From Dysgonomonas_A sp039799165 (GTDB lineage Bacteria > Bacteroidota > Bacteroidia > Bacteroidales > Dysgonomonadaceae), in NCBI GenBank assembly GCA_039799165.1, contig JBDLTH010000077.1:16499-80498 (forward strand): a DNA stretch of 64,000 nucleotides. Direction: 5' to 3'. Both the position numbers and the translations under genes were made by a program. The notes below the pieces were generated by a model. That model was given only the letters and a program-made list of their open reading frames with translations. It ran no database searches and had not been told where the DNA came from. Below are positions 62,208 to 64,000 of this stretch, in pieces (the first letter of the stretch is position 1; each line of letters starts with the position of its first letter).

Positions 62208-62498
62208 ATGCTTGAAATACGAACGAGTTGCGAAAACTGTGCAATAGAATTATTACCTAATAGTTCTATTGCTATGATATGTTCTTTTGAATGCACATTC
62301 TGCAAAGATTGCGTAGAAACGGTGTTAGAAAATGTTTGTCCCAATTGTGGAGGAGGGTTTGAGAATAGACCCATAAGACCTAAAGATTTAGTAGAGAAGT
62401 ATCGTGCTGAAGATAAGAGTGTCATCAAGCCTATTATTATGGAACAATTTTATCCTATTTTGACTAAATATAAAAAAATAAGACCTGAAAATAGATGA
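62208..62498 (+). CDS. DUF1272 zinc-ribbon protein
   Basis: A 96 aa cytosolic protein with paired cysteines typical of DUF1272: SCENC, CSFECTFCKDC and CPNCGGG (eight Cys in all, residues about 8-45), which should bind two zinc ions in a RING-like arrangement. The sequence RPIRPKDL near 52-60 is the family C-terminal motif. Function is unknown. It is the last gene of the plus-strand group that starts with the second GH29 gene or the WYL regulator. Confidence 0.88.
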   Translation: MLEIRTSCENCAIELLPNSSIAMICSFECTFCKDCVETVLENVCPNCGGGFENRPIRPKDLVEKYRAEDKSVIKPIIMEQFYPILTKYKKIRPENR

Positions 62499-62542
62499 CG
62501 AGTAGTTTAAACGATTGCCTGTTCTGTGATTTAGAGATAAAA

Positions 62543-62577
62543 AATAAGACCTAAACGAATTAATTTTAGGTCTTATT
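62543..62577. terminator. Bidirectional terminator between DUF1272 and pirin genes
   Basis: A 13-base perfect stem (62543-62555 with 62565-62577) and 9-base loop lie between two convergent stops. Confidence 0.8.
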
Positions 62578-62582
62578 GCATA

Positions 62583-63299
62583 TCAAAATAGCATCGGTAC
62601 TTCGATCAGTAAAATACGAGCATTGTCAGACAGCGATTGTAGTTGAATCCGATCAGTGTCCCATACACCAAGAGCATCTCTACGACTTAATCTTTGATCG
62701 CCCATCGTAAACTCACCTTCAATAACCATTGCAAACACACCGTTTCCTTTTTTATTTATCTGATAATCAGTTTTGAATCCATTGTCAAAAGTGCCTAGAT
62801 TGAACCATGTATCTTGATGCACCCACAATGTATCATCAGACTGATTGGGCGATATTACTTCTAGCAGCACATTCTTATGAGCCGAAAAATCAAATTTCTT
62901 TTGATCGTATCTCGGCTTAACGTTATTTTCTCTTGGATGTATCCATATCTGGAATAAATTTAGCGGGGTATTCGCATTTGCATTATACTCGCTGTGATAC
63001 AATCCTGAGCCGGCACTCATCACTTGTATTTCACCCGAGGTGATAAGGCTTGTATGTCCCATGCTGTCGCTATGTTCAAGATCACCAGACAATGGAATGG
63101 TGATAATCTCCATATTGTCATGTGGATGTTTGCCAAAACCTTTGCCTCCTTGTATAATGTCATCGTTCAAAACCCTTAATGCACCAAAATTTATCCGATC
63201 TAAGTCGAAGTAATCACCAAAACTAAACGTATGATGTGCTTCGAGCCATCCATGGTGCTTATGTCCTCTGGTAGCTGCTTTGTATAAAACTTTTTCCAT
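62583..63299 (-). CDS. Pirin family protein
   Basis: 238 aa bicupin. The N-terminal cupin holds the metal site HPHDNMEIITIPLSGDLEHSD (His near 58, 60 and Glu near 64), followed by EIQVMSAGSGLYHSEYN, the conserved pirin motif, and LFQIWIHPRENNVKPRYDQK. The C-terminal cupin is degenerate. Proteins of the type act as quercetin dioxygenases or redox sensors; which applies here is not known. Stands alone and converges with the DUF1272 gene. Confidence 0.92.
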   Translation of the reverse strand: MEKVLYKAATRGHKHHGWLEAHHTFSFGDYFDLDRINFGALRVLNDDIIQGGKGFGKHPHDNMEIITIPLSGDLEHSDSMGHTSLITSGEIQVMSAGSGLYHSEYNANANTPLNLFQIWIHPRENNVKPRYDQKKFDFSAHKNVLLEVISPNQSDDTLWVHQDTWFNLGTFDNGFKTDYQINKKGNGVFAMVIEGEFTMGDQRLSRRDALGVWDTDRIQLQSLSDNARILLIEVPMLF

Positions 63300-63423
63300 C
63301 TTCTTTCCTTTTATATTTTATAGAGGTACAAATATCGCACAATTTATAATATAAATAAAATAATACTTTTTATCAATATGTATAAAATTATTTATTTAAA
63401 ATGGGTTTTGTTCAAAACTAAAA

Positions 63424-63453
63424 TAGGCACTGTTTGAACTCAAACAGTGCCTA
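63424..63453 (-). terminator. Terminator after the YceI gene
   Basis: A 14-base stem (63424-63437 with 63440-63453), 2-base loop. On the minus strand it is followed by TATTTTAGTTTTG. A second 16-base perfect palindrome at 63457-63472 lies between it and the stop codon, so the transcript end has two stacked hairpins. Confidence 0.8.
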
Positions 63454-63476
63454 CTCCTCTTAGTACTAAGAGATGT

Positions 63477-64000
63477 TTATTTTCCAGCCTTGGCTACGAT
63501 GGTAATTTTTAGTTCAATATTATCGTCAATAAACTTGTCTTTCAAATCGGCAAATATGGTTTTAGAACCATATTGCACATTCCATTGTGTACGATCAATG
63601 GTAAACGGAACCGTTACTGCTTTATAAACATCTCCTTCTTGTACAATTTTAGCTCCAAAAGTTATATTCTTCTCAGCATCTTTTAATTTTAAGTTCCCAC
63701 TAATACGATGGGTTATCGAGTCTGTTGCAGGAGTTATAGCTTCTACCTTGGTGATGGCAAATGAAGCCTCAGGATATTTTGCAACATCAAAGAAGTCGGG
63801 GCTTGCAAGATGACCGACTAACATGTCGTTCATCTTTTTATCAGTCAAATCTTCGTTGACAATAGAATTCATGTTGATGGTAAATGCACCAGAAACTACT
63901 TCAGTGCCGTTGATACTCAAGCTTCCGCTTTTAAGAGAAATAGACCCATTGTGTTCTCCACCAGGTTTTGAGCCTTTCCACAAAATAGTAGACGCTACTG
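63477..64000 (-). CDS. YceI family lipocalin-like protein (5' end outside window)
   Basis: The frame stays open through the window edge (the residues before the first shown Met-like codon read VASTIL), so the signal peptide and start lie beyond 64000. The visible 174 residues show the YceI core: LWKGSKPGGEHNGSI, then GAFTINMNSIVNEDL and the LVGHLASPDFFDVAKYPEASFAIT block. The later KAVTVPFTIDRTQWNVQYGS is typical as well. YceI proteins bind long isoprenoid chains in the periplasm. The role here is inferred from family only. Two hairpins follow it. Confidence 0.93.
   Translation of the reverse strand, partial: VASTILWKGSKPGGEHNGSISLKSGSLSINGTEVVSGAFTINMNSIVNEDLTDKKMNDMLVGHLASPDFFDVAKYPEASFAITKVEAITPATDSITHRISGNLKLKDAEKNITFGAKIVQEGDVYKAVTVPFTIDRTQWNVQYGSKTIFADLKDKFIDDNIELKITIVAKAGK

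Noticed and set aside
62471..62555. Repeated string AAAAATAAGACCT at two places near the DUF1272 stop
   Set aside because: One copy is the end of the coding sequence and the other an arm of the terminator; a 13-base A-rich match this close is likely chance or simple duplication.

Overview
The window is a low-GC, gene-dense chromosomal segment of a Bacteroidales bacterium. Three things point there. Regulatory sites follow the Bacteroidetes promoter pattern (TTG/TTTG, a spacer of about 20 bases, then TAnnTTTG). Shine-Dalgarno sequences are weak or absent. Several families are typical of the phylum: DUF4301, DUF4293, DUF3943, DUF4230, DUF6132, the Rpb6-like omega subunit, and paired gmd/fcl with GH29 fucosidases. 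A Dysgonomonas-like member of the order is my best guess, but this is inference only; no rRNA is present to place it.

Layout. 1-5 kb: end of the division cluster (ftsQ 3' end, ftsA, ftsZ), a YqeY/GatB-like protein and a TIGR01777 epimerase. 5-9 kb (minus): alkaline phosphatase, acyltransferase and prfB with its programmed +1 frameshift. 9-13 kb (plus): surE, lpxB and a YejM/PbgA-like inner-membrane protein, which looks like an envelope and lipid A group. 13-15.4 kb: divIC-like and a small membrane protein (minus), xerD and ppa (plus). 15.4-28.7 kb: a long minus-strand run holding maoC-like, metH, smpB, a hypothetical, a C-terminal processing protease, coaD, recQ, clpX, clpP and tig. Tig/ClpP/ClpX form a protein-quality block with structured intergenic DNA. 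29-33 kb (plus): Crp-family regulator overlapping a GH3-family protein, then bamD, rpoZ and a DUF4293 protein. 33-38.9 kb: U32 peptidase-family protein, yjdM, a SatP-type transporter (plus), fabD, pheS and an OmpA-family porin. 39-43 kb (minus): gmd-fcl for GDP-L-fucose, a DUF4301 protein and a small membrane protein. 43.4-47.5 kb (minus): a sulfur-relay/redox operon (MarR regulator, a four-domain CoA-disulfide reductase/rhodanese/TusA/DsrE protein, DUF6132, thioredoxin, unknown membrane protein). 47.6-51.3 kb: outer-membrane DUF3943 protein, TerC, DUF4230 and a small lipoprotein. 51.5-60.5 kb: two closely related secreted GH29 alpha-L-fucosidases on either side of tRNA-Ala(GGC), engB, guanine deaminase, an alpha/beta hydrolase, a Kef-type antiporter and YegP. 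60.5-64 kb: WYL regulator, GyrI-like protein, PNPOx-fold protein, DUF1272, pirin and a partial YceI.

Most of the window is core housekeeping. I see no CRISPR array, prophage, transposase, plasmid functions or obvious new defence system. The parts most worth a second look are the sulfur-relay operon with its fused enzyme and two unrecognised membrane proteins, the clpP promoter embedded in a long inverted repeat, the hairpin in the tig leader, the YejM-like gene directly behind lpxB, and the GH29 pair with a 50-base identical stretch. Terminators are mostly strong, nearly perfect hairpins, many shared by convergent genes.
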